A stretch of DNA of 64,000 nucleotides, taken from Vicia villosa (Eukaryota > Streptophyta > Magnoliopsida > Fabales > Fabaceae). The stretch is from contig NW_026706237.1 of the NCBI RefSeq assembly GCF_029867415.1, forward strand, positions 1 through 64,000, read 5' to 3'. The notes under the pieces were generated by a model, which was not told where the DNA came from, ran no database searches, and saw nothing but the letters and a program-made list of their open reading frames with translations. Of the stretch, positions 9,038 to 19,963 are shown piece by piece (position 1 is the stretch's first letter; each line of letters starts with the position of its first letter). The position numbers and the translations under genes were made by a program.

Positions 9038-10777
9038 ATGGCTTCCGGACCTAAAGGGGCTCATAATAGAGCTCCAGTTTTCAACGGTGAAAACTATGGC
9101 TATTGGAAGGATTGTATGTGTGTCCACATCAATGCAATTGATAGGAACATCTGGACAGCTATTGTCAATGGTCCCTTTCAGATCACCATGACAAATGCAG
9201 CTGGTGCAGTTGTTCCAAAACCAGAAAATACTTGGGATGCTGAAGATGAAAAGAGATATGCATACGATTGGAAAGCGAGAAACATTCTAATCTCAGCTCT
9301 AGGAGTTGATGAATACTATCGCGTTTCCCATTGTAGATCAGCTAAAGCTATGTGGGACACATTGCAAGTTGCCCACGAGGGAACGAATGATGTCAAACTA
9401 GCTAGGATCAATACGTTAACTCAAGAGTTCGAACTCTTCCACATGGAAGATGGTGAATCCATCGAAAACATGCAGAAGAGATTCGTTCATCTGAAAAATC
9501 GGTTAAATTCACTTGATAGACCTGTTTCCAATGCAGTTGCTACTAACAAAATCTTAAGATGCTTGAACAGGGAATGGCAACCCAAAGTTACAGCAATAAA
9601 GGAAGCAAATGATCTAAACACTTTAGACATCACAACTCTATTTGGTAAACTAGAGGAACATGAACAACACCTTAAATGCCTTGACATGCATGAGAAAAGG
9701 ACAAAGAAAGAAAAGAACATGGAGAAAGAGGTAGAGAAGAAGTCAATATCTCTAAAAGCTTCGAGCTCCAAGACCTCAAAACGAGAGCCAAAGGATAGTG
9801 ACACAAGTGATGACGAAGACTCCGATGATGAGGAAATGGGACTGTTTGTGCGAAGATACAACAAATATCTAAAGAAAAATGGAGCAAAACATTCCGACAA
9901 AGGCTTGATCAACTATAGGAAGCAATCAAACATGTTCAAACAAGATGACGACAACAAGGGAAAAATCAAAGGTCTTTGCTTCAATTGTGGGAAAGCCGGT
10001 CACTACAAACCGGATTGTCCATACCTTAAGAAAGAGAAGGAGATGAACCAAAGCAAAGGTCATAACAAATCTAAAAGAGCCTACATAGCATGGGAAAGTG
10101 ATTCATCTAGTGAAAGCTCATCAAGCGATGAAGAAGAATCAGCAAACCTATGTTTCATGGCTCATCAACACAAGAAAAAGAAAGCTGTAAGTCATCTTAA
10201 ACCTGAACTCGTAGATAAGGTATCTCATTCTCAACTAAAACTTGCTTTTGAAGAATTACATAGAGATGCAATTAAAGCTTTCAAACTTTTGGCCTCAAAT
10301 AAGAAAATATTTTCATATCTTGAATCAAAAGTTGAGAAAACCGAAAAGGATATGGAAGCTTTAAAACAATCTATGCTTGACATTCAAAAGGACAAAGTTG
10401 AAATAGATCCTACATCATGGTTTGGTTGTGAGACATGTCACATTTGGCAAAAAGAAGTAAGAGATCTAAAAGCCAAGTTAGACAAGGCTCTACAACCAAA
10501 AGTGACTTTTGCGGTTGATCCAAATAAGTTCAAAAGATTGTATACTCCTTTATATAGTAAATACACTTTTGTACCAAAAGTATCAACTAGCAAAACTCCA
10601 TATTCTCATCATATTACCTGTCATTATTGTTGCAAAAAGGGACATACCATTGAAAAATGCAAATTTAGGAGAATTTTAGTTCCTAAAGGAGTATTTCAAT
10701 GGTTGCCTAAGTGCAACAAATTGTGTACTCACTACCAAGGACCCAATGAAAATTGGGGACCTCCCTCTTTAAATTAA
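9038..10777 (+). CDS. gag: copia-3 Gag (579 aa)
   Basis: The start is placed at ATG 9038 (MASGPKGAHNRAPVFNGENY); the frame is open to 8984, but that part overlaps the primer site. The N-terminal 230 residues are the copia gag core (FNGENYGYWK, then HEGTNDVKLARINTLTQEFE). An acidic Ser/Asp stretch follows, then a zinc knuckle CFNCGKAGHYKPDC at about residue 315 and a second one, CHYCCKKGHTIEKC, near the C-terminus. A predicted coiled coil lies between them. Gag coats the element RNA in cytoplasmic particles. Pol lies in another frame that overlaps the last 25 nt. No stop or frameshift is seen, so Gag could still be made. Confidence 0.9.
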   Translation: MASGPKGAHNRAPVFNGENYGYWKDCMCVHINAIDRNIWTAIVNGPFQITMTNAAGAVVPKPENTWDAEDEKRYAYDWKARNILISALGVDEYYRVSHCRSAKAMWDTLQVAHEGTNDVKLARINTLTQEFELFHMEDGESIENMQKRFVHLKNRLNSLDRPVSNAVATNKILRCLNREWQPKVTAIKEANDLNTLDITTLFGKLEEHEQHLKCLDMHEKRTKKEKNMEKEVEKKSISLKASSSKTSKREPKDSDTSDDEDSDDEEMGLFVRRYNKYLKKNGAKHSDKGLINYRKQSNMFKQDDDNKGKIKGLCFNCGKAGHYKPDCPYLKKEKEMNQSKGHNKSKRAYIAWESDSSSESSSSDEEESANLCFMAHQHKKKKAVSHLKPELVDKVSHSQLKLAFEELHRDAIKAFKLLASNKKIFSYLESKVEKTEKDMEALKQSMLDIQKDKVEIDPTSWFGCETCHIWQKEVRDLKAKLDKALQPKVTFAVDPNKFKRLYTPLYSKYTFVPKVSTSKTPYSHHITCHYCCKKGHTIEKCKFRRILVPKGVFQWLPKCNKLCTHYQGPNENWGPPSLN

Positions 10778-12342
10778 TCTTGCAGGAAAAGTGTCTTGAC
10801 ATCGCCGAAAGGTTGTGGTTCCTTGATAGCGGATGTTCAAGACACATGACTGGAGACCTATCTCTTTTCGTTGAGTTTCAAGCAAAGAAAAAGGGGTATG
10901 TCACCTATGGAGATAACAATCGGGGAGCCATACTTGGTAAAGGAAGTGTAGGTAACCCTTCTACCACTACTATAACTGATGTGCTGCTAGTAGAAGGTCT
11001 TAAACATAATCTTTTAAGTATAAGTCAATTGTGTGACAAAGATTTTAAAGTAATGTTTACAAATTCTGGCTGCACAATAGAACATACTAAGAAAAGAGAC
11101 ATTATGTTTAAGGGCTTAAGAGTAAACAACATCTACATGCTAAACTTGGATGAGGTATCTAAGTCTAGTACCAAGTGTCTAGTTGCTCTGAGCGAAGACT
11201 CATGGCTTTGGCATAGACGTCTCGCCCACATAAATTTTGACTTACTTAATAAGGTTGTCTCAAAAGATTTAGTAATCGGCTTACCTAAAATAAAGTTTTC
11301 AAAGGATCATCTATGTGATGCGTGTCAAAAGGGAAAGCAAACAAAAATCTCTTTTAAATCAAAGAACGTGGTTTCAACATCACGCCCTCTTGAACTACTT
11401 CACATGGATCTTTTTGGCCCTTCAAGGACTAAAAGCATAGGTGGAAACACCTATGGTTTTGTCATTGTCGATGATTACTCGAGATTTTGTTGGACAATCT
11501 TTCTACCTAGTAAGGATCAAACTTTTCCAGCTTTCACACAATTTGCAAGATTATGTCAAAACAAAATGAACAACAAAATAGTTGCAATTCGAAGTGATCA
11601 CGGTGGAGAGTTTGAAAACATTATTTTTGAAAAATACTGTGATAAACATGGAATTGAGCATAACTTTTCAGCTCCTAGAACACCTCAACAAAACGGAGTA
11701 GTTGAACGTAAAAATCGGGTTCTAGAGGAGCTGGCAAGAACAATGCTGAATGAGGGTAATCTACCAAAGTATTTCTGGGCTGACGCGATTAGTACAGCAT
11801 GTTATGTTTTGAATAGGATAACAATACGTCCTATACTGAACAAAACTCCCTATGTATTACTAAAAGGTAGAAAACCAAATGTATCTCATCTCCATGTATT
11901 CGGTTGCAAGTGTTTTGTTTTGAACAATGGTAAGGATAATCTTGGCAAATTCGATGCTAAAGCTGATGAGGGCATATTCCTTGGTTACTCACAATCTAGC
12001 AAAGCATATCGAATATATAATAAGAGATTACTTATAGTAGAAGAGTCAGTACACGTTTCTTTTGATGAATCTTATGCAAAATATGTCGAGAAAGGTCTTT
12101 CATTTAATGGTGCAGGTCCATCCACTGAAGACATTGTCAAGGATAAGGAAGATGAGAATGAAAGTATTGTAAAGAAAGATGCTGAGAGAGAGAAAGATGA
12201 GTCTCACAATGAAAATGAAAAAGAAAGCATCTCAAACAATGAAGAACTTCCCAAGGCCTGGACAAACGTGAAAAACCATCCAATTGACAATATAATAGGA
12301 GACATCTCAAGGGGCGTTACAACACGCTCAAAGATAAAGTGA
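10753..12342 (+). CDS. pol: copia-3 Pol, protease and integrase part
   Basis: The frame begins inside the end of gag, one base back relative to it. It encodes the aspartic protease motif (LWFLDSGCSRHMTGD), the pre-integrase HHCC zinc finger (HRRLAH ... CDACQKGK) and the integrase core. The catalytic Asp is in LLHMDLFGP, the second in IRSDHGGEFEN, and the Glu in NGVVERKNR. A GKFDAKADEGIFLGYS segment follows. The frame then enters a Glu/Lys/Ser-rich linker and stops at 12342, exactly where reverse transcriptase should begin. The separate frame for pol implies a frameshift event or decay. This copy encodes integrase but no polymerase. Confidence 0.9.
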   Translation: MGTSLFKLILQEKCLDIAERLWFLDSGCSRHMTGDLSLFVEFQAKKKGYVTYGDNNRGAILGKGSVGNPSTTTITDVLLVEGLKHNLLSISQLCDKDFKVMFTNSGCTIEHTKKRDIMFKGLRVNNIYMLNLDEVSKSSTKCLVALSEDSWLWHRRLAHINFDLLNKVVSKDLVIGLPKIKFSKDHLCDACQKGKQTKISFKSKNVVSTSRPLELLHMDLFGPSRTKSIGGNTYGFVIVDDYSRFCWTIFLPSKDQTFPAFTQFARLCQNKMNNKIVAIRSDHGGEFENIIFEKYCDKHGIEHNFSAPRTPQQNGVVERKNRVLEELARTMLNEGNLPKYFWADAISTACYVLNRITIRPILNKTPYVLLKGRKPNVSHLHVFGCKCFVLNNGKDNLGKFDAKADEGIFLGYSQSSKAYRIYNKRLLIVEESVHVSFDESYAKYVEKGLSFNGAGPSTEDIVKDKEDENESIVKKDAEREKDESHNENEKESISNNEELPKAWTNVKNHPIDNIIGDISRGVTTRSKIK

Positions 12343-13222
12343 ATTTGAGATGAGTCTCATGGGTGAGCTAAATTTCTTCCTTGGCCTACAAATCAAGCAA
12401 CTCAGTCATGGAACGTTTGTGAGTCAAACTAAATACTGTACGGAGCTGCTCAAAAGATTTGGAATGAGTGAAGCAAAAGAAATTGACACACCTATGGCAA
12501 CAAATACTAATCTAGACAAAGATGAGAAAGGTAAAGAGGTTGACGTAAAATTATACCGAGGTATGATAGGTTCACTATTGTATCTTACTGCCTCAAGACC
12601 AGACATCATGTTTAGTGTATGTATGTGTGCAAGATATCAATCTTGTCCAAAAGAATCTCACTTGAAAGCTGTCAAAAGAATTCTGCGATACTTACGTGGA
12701 ACTACTACATATGGCCTATGGTATCCAAAGGGAAATGAGTGTCATTTGGTAGGATTCTCTGATTCAGATTTTGCTGGCTGCAAATCCGATAGAAAAAGCA
12801 CCAGTGGAACGTGTCATCTATTCTCAAATTCATTGATAAGTTGGCATAGCAAGAAACAAGTATCGGTTGCATTATCTACTGCTGAGGCAGAATATGTAGC
12901 TGCTGGAAGCTGCTGTGCACAAATATTATGGCTCAAGCAACAACTTCTTGACTTTGGTATTAAGCTTGATCGCATACCTATCATGTGCGATAACACAAGT
13001 GCCATAAACTTGAGTAAAAATCCTGTCTTACACTCACGTACCAAGCATATTGAAATAAGACATCACTTTCTACGAGATCATGTAGAAAAAGGAGACGTTA
13101 CATTTGAACATGTAGAAAGCAAGAAGCAACTAGCTGACATATTCACCAAACCTCTAGCAACGGAGCAATACTTCAACATTCGTAGGGAACTAGGGATACT
13201 CGATATCTCTAATTTGGGCTAA
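12343..13222 (+). pseudogene. pol: copia-3 reverse-transcriptase tail and RNase H after an internal deletion
   Basis: Coding resumes at 12344 with FEMSLMGELNFFLGLQI, which in copia-2 lies about 20 residues after the YVDD active site. Everything from the RT start through YVDD, about 220 residues, is absent. The junction near 12336-12345 also changes frame. The remaining 290 residues are intact: the RT thumb region, then copia RNase H (LVGFSDSDFAG, ALSTAEAEY, CDNTSAINLSKNP, HSRTKHIEIRHHF) ending near the usual C-terminus (ADIFTKPL). It cannot polymerise DNA. Confidence 0.92.
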
Positions 13223-13254
13223 TTACGTTTGTTCTCTCTTAATATTATTCCTTT

Positions 13255-13300
<46 letters not shown>

Positions 13301-13762
13301 CTCTCTTGCTAACATTTTTCTTAGCGTAAAGGTAGTTCATCATCTAGCCAGGCGTCATTCCACATTGATTAAAGGCTGCCATTAAAGTTGAGAAAGCGGT
13401 AACGTTATTGTTGTTCACTTCCAAAAATATTATTGATACTATAATATGCTATCAATTAACATGCTTATAGTGACTTCATACATATATCGCTCTTGCTCAT
13501 TTGACTCTCATGCTATAACTGACTACCTTTTTATGAATGCTAGCATTTTATCTATGGTTCTCTCGTTACTCTTCTATTTTCGTTGTATCTCTTTTTGATG
13601 TTGACAAAGGGGGAGATAGATGCTGAGTGTACGGGGGAGCTGTGTTGAGAGATTGACTTGTTGAGAGATAGATGCTGGATGTACGGGGGAGCTTTGTTGA
13701 GTCTTTATCACTTACCACCAAAGCTTCGACTAATGGTTTGCCATCATCAAAAAGGGGGAGCA
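13223..13762 (+). other. copia-3 3' noncoding region with TA microsatellite and repeated PPT-like tracts
   Basis: A (TA)n run spans about 13259-13297. Purine tracts resembling the primer tract occur near 13605 (ACAAAGGGGGAGA), 13631 and 13683 (ACGGGGGAGC), and at 13749-13762 next to the LTR. The two middle ones sit in a direct repeat of about 50 bp (GATAGATGCTG...). Multiple PPTs are a Sirevirus trait. Confidence 0.75.
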
Positions 13763-15306
13763 TGTGAATACAAGATTACACTCAAAGATGTTTTTGATTT
13801 ATGGCAAACTCAAATGAGCATTCAAACAACAAGGCGGAAGCAGAAAACTCAAAGAAAAGCAAGCATTGATCACTCATGACAGTACAGGTTGATCTATTAT
13901 ACTTTAGGTCGACTCAACACAAGCAGATCAAGAAGAATGCAGAAAACCAGCAGTTAGGTCGACCTACTGTCAACCCAGGTCGACCTAAAATGGAGAAAAA
14001 TCCACATACTTCTGCTAGGTCGACTCACACATCATCCAGGTCGACCTAAATTGATGAAATTTACATACCAGTCTGCTAGGTCGACCTACACAACGACTAG
14101 GTCGACCTAATCTGAGAAAATGTCCCCAGAATGCATTTTGAGAGGATTCTGGTCGACCTACTCCTTAAACAGGTCGACCTAACTGGGAGCAAAATTCTGC
14201 AAGCACTGCTAGGTCGACCTAAGCTCTACAAGAGGTCGACCTAACTGATCAAGAATGCCAAAAATTCTGTTTCTCTCATCTCCAACTGCTAAGTTATCTT
14301 ATATATTATCAAAGGTTCATTATTCAAAAAAAAACACCAACGACTGAAAGATACACAAACGCTTCTCATCTTCGTTCTTCATCATCTCCAACACAATTAC
14401 ACATAATCATTCTTGCGTTGCGGGTTAGTGATGAGTTCGATAACGTCCATGGAACGGAATTGAAGATTCCTAGTGGGTGAAGGTTTATGGGGTTTGTTGG
14501 TGAATAAAATCTGCAGGTTTTGTCCTCCACGACGGGTGGTTCTTGGGGGTTTTTATCAAGAGGCGTTCATTGAGGATTCGGCTGAGTGTAACGATTGAGG
14601 AACGGGGAGTTCAAGGAATCAAGACACTGCAGAAGGGAATCAAAGTGAAGCTCTTGGATAACCTTGATCTTGCTCAAGATTAAGGGGGAAGAAGATTCAA
14701 AGGATCAACATAATTGGTTTATCGTTTATCGCTTTGTTATCTTCTTTGTATATACTACTTTCAACATTAATGAAAGATTACCCAATTTCAATTTGGAATT
14801 GGGGGCAGACGTAGTCGTAGCGAGGACGATCGACGAACTGCCTAAACAAATATCGTGTTCTTGTCGCTTTTACTTTTTCATTTACATTCTGTTCATATTT
14901 GGTTATAATAGCAAATTGATCAACGATTCAAGTGTTAAGATTGTGAATTAAGAACTTACATAAACATCACAATCCACCACACATTGAATTACCTTCAATT
15001 TGATCATTATCACCAAGTGTTTGTATATTTGTTTCTATCACTCTTACTGCATTGCAAACATTGTCCATCATACAAAAAGTTAATCTGATTTTCAATAAGA
15101 GAAACGCTTTGATTCTACAACATATACTCTTATCATTTACCTCAAGTCTTTGACTGGTTTTTAAACACATATATAATCGTTTCGATAGTGGTTCGGAATA
15201 GACGCGAGTCGATTCAGAATCACTTCCGCTGAAAAGTCGTTTAAATCCGTAAAACTGTGTACGATCTATTCACCCCCCCTCTAGATCCTAAGGCCAGCGT
15301 CTAACA
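13763..15306 (+). repeat. 3' LTR of copia-3 (1544 bp)
   Basis: It matches 7436-8982 apart from about nine substitutions and a three-base difference in an A run. It is flanked on the right by TTAGA (15307-15311), the same five bases as at 7431-7435. Confidence 0.95.
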
Positions 15307-15311
15307 TTAGA

Positions 15312-16039
15312 TACCCTCTAAGACTTTCTAGAGTATACTGATCACAACCTGATCACTCTAGTTCTTACAAATTAATGTAAACAAATTCTTATAAGAGTTA
15401 CAATGCTTCTTAATAAGCTATTATCACAACTGTGATTTTTCTCTTAAGTTTAAGCTTAATCTCACTAAGATATTACAACAGCAATGTAGTGAGGTTGAAG
15501 ATGAAGTTTGAGAGCTTTTTGAATTTGACAGCGTTTCTGTAAGTATGCGCAAAGTGTTGTATTCAGCTTCTCTTCAGAACTTCTATTTATAGGCGTTTGA
15601 GAAGATGACCGTTGACATTGCCTTTAATAGCTTCTAATGTTCCTTTTGTCATTCAGCGTAGCCTGCCATCTTGTACTTGCTTTTGATCTGATGTTTGTGC
15701 ATAGCATCTTCTTGTCTTCTGACCTTGAAGTGCTTTTGAGCGTGATACCATGAGAACTTCAGTGCTTCTGCTTCTGATCTCAAGTTCTTCTGATGCTTCC
15801 ATAGACCATGTTCTGAATCTGCTTGACCATCTTCTGATGTCTTGCCAGACCATGTTCTGATGTTGCATGCTGAACCTTCTGAGTCAGTGCTTCTTGTGCT
15901 GATTTTGTGCATACTCTTTAAGTGATTCCTGAAATGGAAATTGCATAGGATTAGAGTACCACATTATCTCATACAAAATTCATATACATTGTTATCATCA
16001 AAACTAAAAATATTGATCAGAACAAATCTTGTTCTAACA
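15312..16039 (-). mobile_element. Left LTR of copia-2, inner piece
   Basis: It continues the LTR broken at 7435 and ends TTGTTCTAACA at 16039, next to the minus-strand primer tract ATCTCCCCCTTTTT (AAAAAGGGGGAGAT on the element strand). Compared with the right LTR it lacks about 103 bp near 15612 and about 48 bp near 15700, both apparent deletions in this copy. Confidence 0.9.
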
Positions 16040-17053
16040 ATCTCCCCCTTTTTGATGATGACAAAAACATATAAAAATGATATGAATTTACAATCAGATT
16101 ATCAAACGGCTAAAGACAATTACACAGTTATAGGATAAGCATATAAACATAGTGTGTGAATATGTCTACCCCTGAGATTAACAATCTCCCCCTGAGATAA
16201 ATAATCTCCCCCTGAAATAAATACTGGAAGAAATTTATAAATAAAGGACTTCCCTGAGTATTTTCCATTTCAATTGAGACGATCGCATATGCTTAGATCT
16301 TCAGAACATTCATAGCTTCTGCTTCTTGCTTCCAAAGGATAGCTTTAGAGCTTTGAATTTCTTCTTGAATCATTGCATGCTAGATTGTATCAGAACATTG
16401 TTGAATGTACCATAGCATCATCAGAGCATCTCTACATCCTAAAATGTTACAGAACAATCTAAACGACAAAAGTCAGAGCATGAATGAATCAGAACATAAA
16501 ATATGTGTCAGAACATATAGTATGTATCAGAGCATAAACAATAATGTTTCAGAGCATATTAAGAACAAAAAAAACATGCATCAGAACATATAAGGAATAA
16601 GAATATGTTAGAGCATATTCTATCTTCAGAATATCAAAACATTCTTCCTTCTTGCTTCTGATCTTGAAGCTTCATAGCACTCAGCTTGCTTCAATTCTCA
16701 TGAGCTTGTTTCTATATAGAATTGCTTTTCCTCATGTCTTTGCTTCTCATGTTGATCTTTTTTGAATGTCTTCAATCCTGCAAAACACTCAAAGACATAG
16801 AACTTGCAAATTCTATTAGAAATGTGGAGACTTACTCCCAGCAACTGATAATATAAATCATATCATTTATCACATTTTCTCCCCCTTTTTGTCATAACAT
16901 CAAAAAACATAAAAGATTCAGATGAAAAAACAAACAATATGAGAGAAAAGAAGATAATTTTCATTAATTTCCAAAAGAAGATTATCAGAAGATACAAGGG
17001 AGATGCATAGAAAACAGATGCAGGAATAAAGGAAACAACTAAGACACAAAGGA
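16040..17053 (-). other. copia-2 3' noncoding region with multiple PPT-like tracts
   Basis: About 1 kb lies between the extra ORF and the 3' LTR. Purine tracts (seen as CTCCCCCT on the plus strand) occur at 16041-16052, around 16170-16220 in three tandem copies, and near 16880. About ten copies of TCAGARCAT lie between 16388 and 16620. No gene is seen. Confidence 0.7.
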
Positions 17054-19479
17054 CTACGACGGGCCTAGCTTAGACATAATCTTGGCCAGCATGTCATGAA
17101 TCCCAGCATTGCTCTCAGCCTGCTTCACCATGAATGAGCGAAACTCATCGTTGATATCATCTTGCTTGTCCATGCGAGAAGCCATATCAGCTTGATTCTT
17201 CTGAATAACCTCTGGAGTCTTCACCAGAAGAGAGGGTTCACTAGAAGAAGCTTCACAACTTCTGTTCAGAGGGACAATCTCAACTGCAGCATCCATTGTC
17301 AGATCATCATCATGATTTTACTCAACAGGAATATTACCAGCAGGATGATCTTCAGCACCAGCTTCTTCCCTAGAAGCATCTTCTTCATACTCAGGAGCAG
17401 GAAGATCAGAATCTCCATTCTCAAGTGCTTGAAGAATGGCAGCAAGATTCCTTGGTGGAGTAGGACCTTCAACTTCTGGAGGATAAACAACTTCTGGAAT
17501 GACCATATTGGGGGACTTCTCAGAAGGATTCTCCCTCAGAAAGTCAAACAGCCACTTGAAGTCTCCAGTCAGGACTGGATACTTAGGTCTCCAAACCACA
17601 ATATCTCTGCAAGGATTTCCATCCAGCTCATCTACATACATCCTCTCTTCAAGAATTCGCCTGTTTCTGGTGGGATGAGAGTATACACCATCATCAACTT
17701 CTAGACGATATCCAGCATAACCAGGTGCAGCAGCCACTAGTCTCTTCTAGACTTTCATAGCTTCAACCTGAAAATCCTGTTGAAAGCTTCTCCAAAGATT
17801 TCGAGTAGAAACATCATCAAGGTCATTGAAGAAGGCATCTCTCAAGAGATCCAGCCTACAGACAAATTCATGTTTGAACAGCTCAAGGAAGATATGAGGT
17901 TCAGGTTCAGGAGGGTTGAAGGTGAATTTGTAGTCAGGGTAAAGAAGGCAGTATGGGTTGGATTTTCTAGAAGGTAAGGGATGGGATAGAGAAGGTGTAT
18001 GTGCTGTGGTTGATGATGATGGGATATCTGTGGAGAGGTTTGATGAGGATGGGATATCAGAAAGTGTTGGGGGACAGACATTTAGTGAAATAGGGTTCAA
18101 AACAGGTGTAGAAAGAGATGGTTGGGGAGGATTTGGAATGGTGAAGGTGTTGTGAGTTTCAGAAGGAGGAGGTTGGATACTGTTTGGAATGGGGAGAGAA
18201 GTTTGAGGTTCAGAAGAAGGAGGTTGGATTTAAGGTTGAGGTTCAGAAGAAGGAGGTTGGTATACTTGCCTGGGAAAATTGCTAGTTCTTTCAGCACGGA
18301 AAGAATCCCTGATGCGCTGCTCTTGATATTCCTTGGAATTTACTTTGATAGGATCAAAGGTGACCCTCTGCTTCTTGGCTTGCTTGTCTTCTTCTTCTTG
18401 AGCCTTTCTCTTCAGCCTTGCTTCTTTCTTCTTCTGATCCTTCTTCTGTAAGTCAGCTAGAGAAGGAAAAACTCTTCCACGAATCCATGCAGGATCAACA
18501 GAAGATTGTGCACTTACAGAAGCTTCCAAATAACGCTTAACAGCCTTGTTAAGTTCTTCTTTGAACAAGGAAGCAAAGCCTTCAACTGGAATTCTTGTCA
18601 AAATATCTGGAAAGATTACTGGAACAGAAATTACTTGCTTAATAGTTCCAACCTTTGTAGATCAAAACCATTAATAACATGCCCTTGAATGACGCCAAAG
18701 AACTTGGACGTCCCAATAGTTTTCAGGGAATCCAGCAAGTCACTTTCTATCAGAATATCGAAGATCATTCTGGCGAAGGGAACAACATTTCTAATGATGT
18801 CAGGATACTTCTTGCGTTCTTCATCTCTTGACTCTTCAATATACGTCTTCAAATTCTGAAAGAGAATATTGGAGATGTTGACTTTAATGCCTCTTCTAAT
18901 ACAGAAGAGAGTATATTTATGATCAGGACTAATGTATGTTGAGGAAAACGATCTCCTTCTATGATGGAGAGATCCGAGAATAATCTCAGCCCAAACTTGG
19001 TAGAATGGCCTCAACGCGCCAGTTTGATGAGATGAAATACCAGTAGCATTAGATATTTGTCTCTCAACCTGTGCCCAAAAAACTCTGCCAGGAAGAGGAC
19101 CAGTACATCCTTCTTCATCATTCAGATTGTACATCTTTCTAATCAACTTTTCAGTTATCACAACTTCATGCCCTAACACGAAGGAGATGATTGCAGTTGG
19201 AGTAACCGTTGCATGAGCCCAAAAGTCTTTCACTAATGTAGGATAAATTGGCCCAACCAATCTATCGAAGTAGTTTGACCAGCCTTGTGCCATTGTAGTA
19301 GCCTTGTTGTTGAAACCATGTAATCTCAGATTTTCAAAATCTACCGAAGATTCACATAGAACTTCCATTTCTGAAGAAGGAATGGAACAGATCTTCAATG
19401 GAGCGTAACCATGCTTGCTGAAAACAAGATGAGTAGAAGACATTTCTGCTTGGCTTGAGGAACTAGACGAAGGATTCAT
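17054..19479 (-). pseudogene. Extra ORF of copia-2 with a plant-transposon-protein-like domain, broken
   Basis: This sits between pol and the 3' LTR in the sense direction, about 808 codons if whole. The first 282 residues (19479-18631, start MNPSSSSSSQAEM) contain WSNYFDRLVGPIYPTLVKDF and SFVLGHEVVITEKLIRKMY. These resemble the 'putative plant transposon protein' domain found near many plant retroelements. A frameshift near 18662 moves coding to the frame that serves 18601-17054. That frame has a Lys/Glu-rich predicted coiled coil, a proline-rich segment and an acidic C-terminus. Stops end the pieces at 18230, 17747 and 17318, each one transition from CAA or TGG. The position equals that of Sirevirus env-like ORFs, but I see no signal peptide or clear membrane anchor. 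Function unknown. Confidence 0.7.
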
Positions 19480-19600
19480 GGTGAAAAATTGGGATTCGGT
19501 TACGAACTAGGTTTTATGCAATGGAAAAGAAGGAGAGGGATGAATGAAGAGAGAGAAAGCAAAAAGATGAAATGAATGTGAAGATGGGTATATAAAAGGA
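19480..19600 (-). promoter_or_regulatory. Possible internal promoter of the copia-2 extra ORF
   Basis: On the minus strand a TATATA core (within 19587-19600) is followed by a CT-rich leader with TCTCTCTCTTCATTC, then the ATG at 19479, about 113 nt away. This is the layout of an ordinary plant promoter and leader. The remaining spacer to pol (19601-19963) shows no gene. Confidence 0.45.
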
Positions 19601-19963
19601 TGGAAAAAAAATGCAATATGTTTTAAACGAAATGATTACAGAAAAACATGACATCAATTTGCATTTAATGAGATATGACGTTAGGAGAGATAAAGTGAGA
19701 AATTGACATGATTTGCACAGTTACCTAGGGCGACGTCTCCTCAACTGCACGCATGCTTGTCCAAAAATAGTGAACACGTGTTCTTTTTCTGGAAAAGTGG
19801 TGACAGCTGTTTTACTTTAAAAGAGATTCTAAATCAACGTAGATAATGAAACGTTAGTAATAACAGAATCAGAACTTCTAATTGATCACTATCAGAACTT
19901 CTTAAGAAAACATAATCCCAATACATTTCAGAACTTATCCATACGTAAGAACTTCTCATCTTC

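Larger units (their letters stand above)
7436..15306 (+). mobile_element. Complete Sirevirus-like copia element, copia-3 (7871 bp), RT-deleted
   Basis: LTRs are 7436-8982 and 13763-15306 (TGTGAATAC...TCTAACA). The 5-bp target duplication TTAGA lies at 7431-7435 and 15307-15311. A tRNA-Met-like primer site follows the 5' LTR, and a purine tract (AAAAAGGGGGAGCA, 13749-13762) precedes the 3' LTR. Inside are gag, protease and integrase, then a deletion, then the RT tail and RNase H. Because the RT active-site region is absent, this copy can only move with help from a relative. It is inserted in the left LTR of copia-2. Confidence 0.95.

Noticed and set aside
9487..9912. Minus-strand ORF of 141 codons
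   Set aside because: It is antisense to the copia-3 gag acidic and Ser-rich region and has no motif; a shadow frame.
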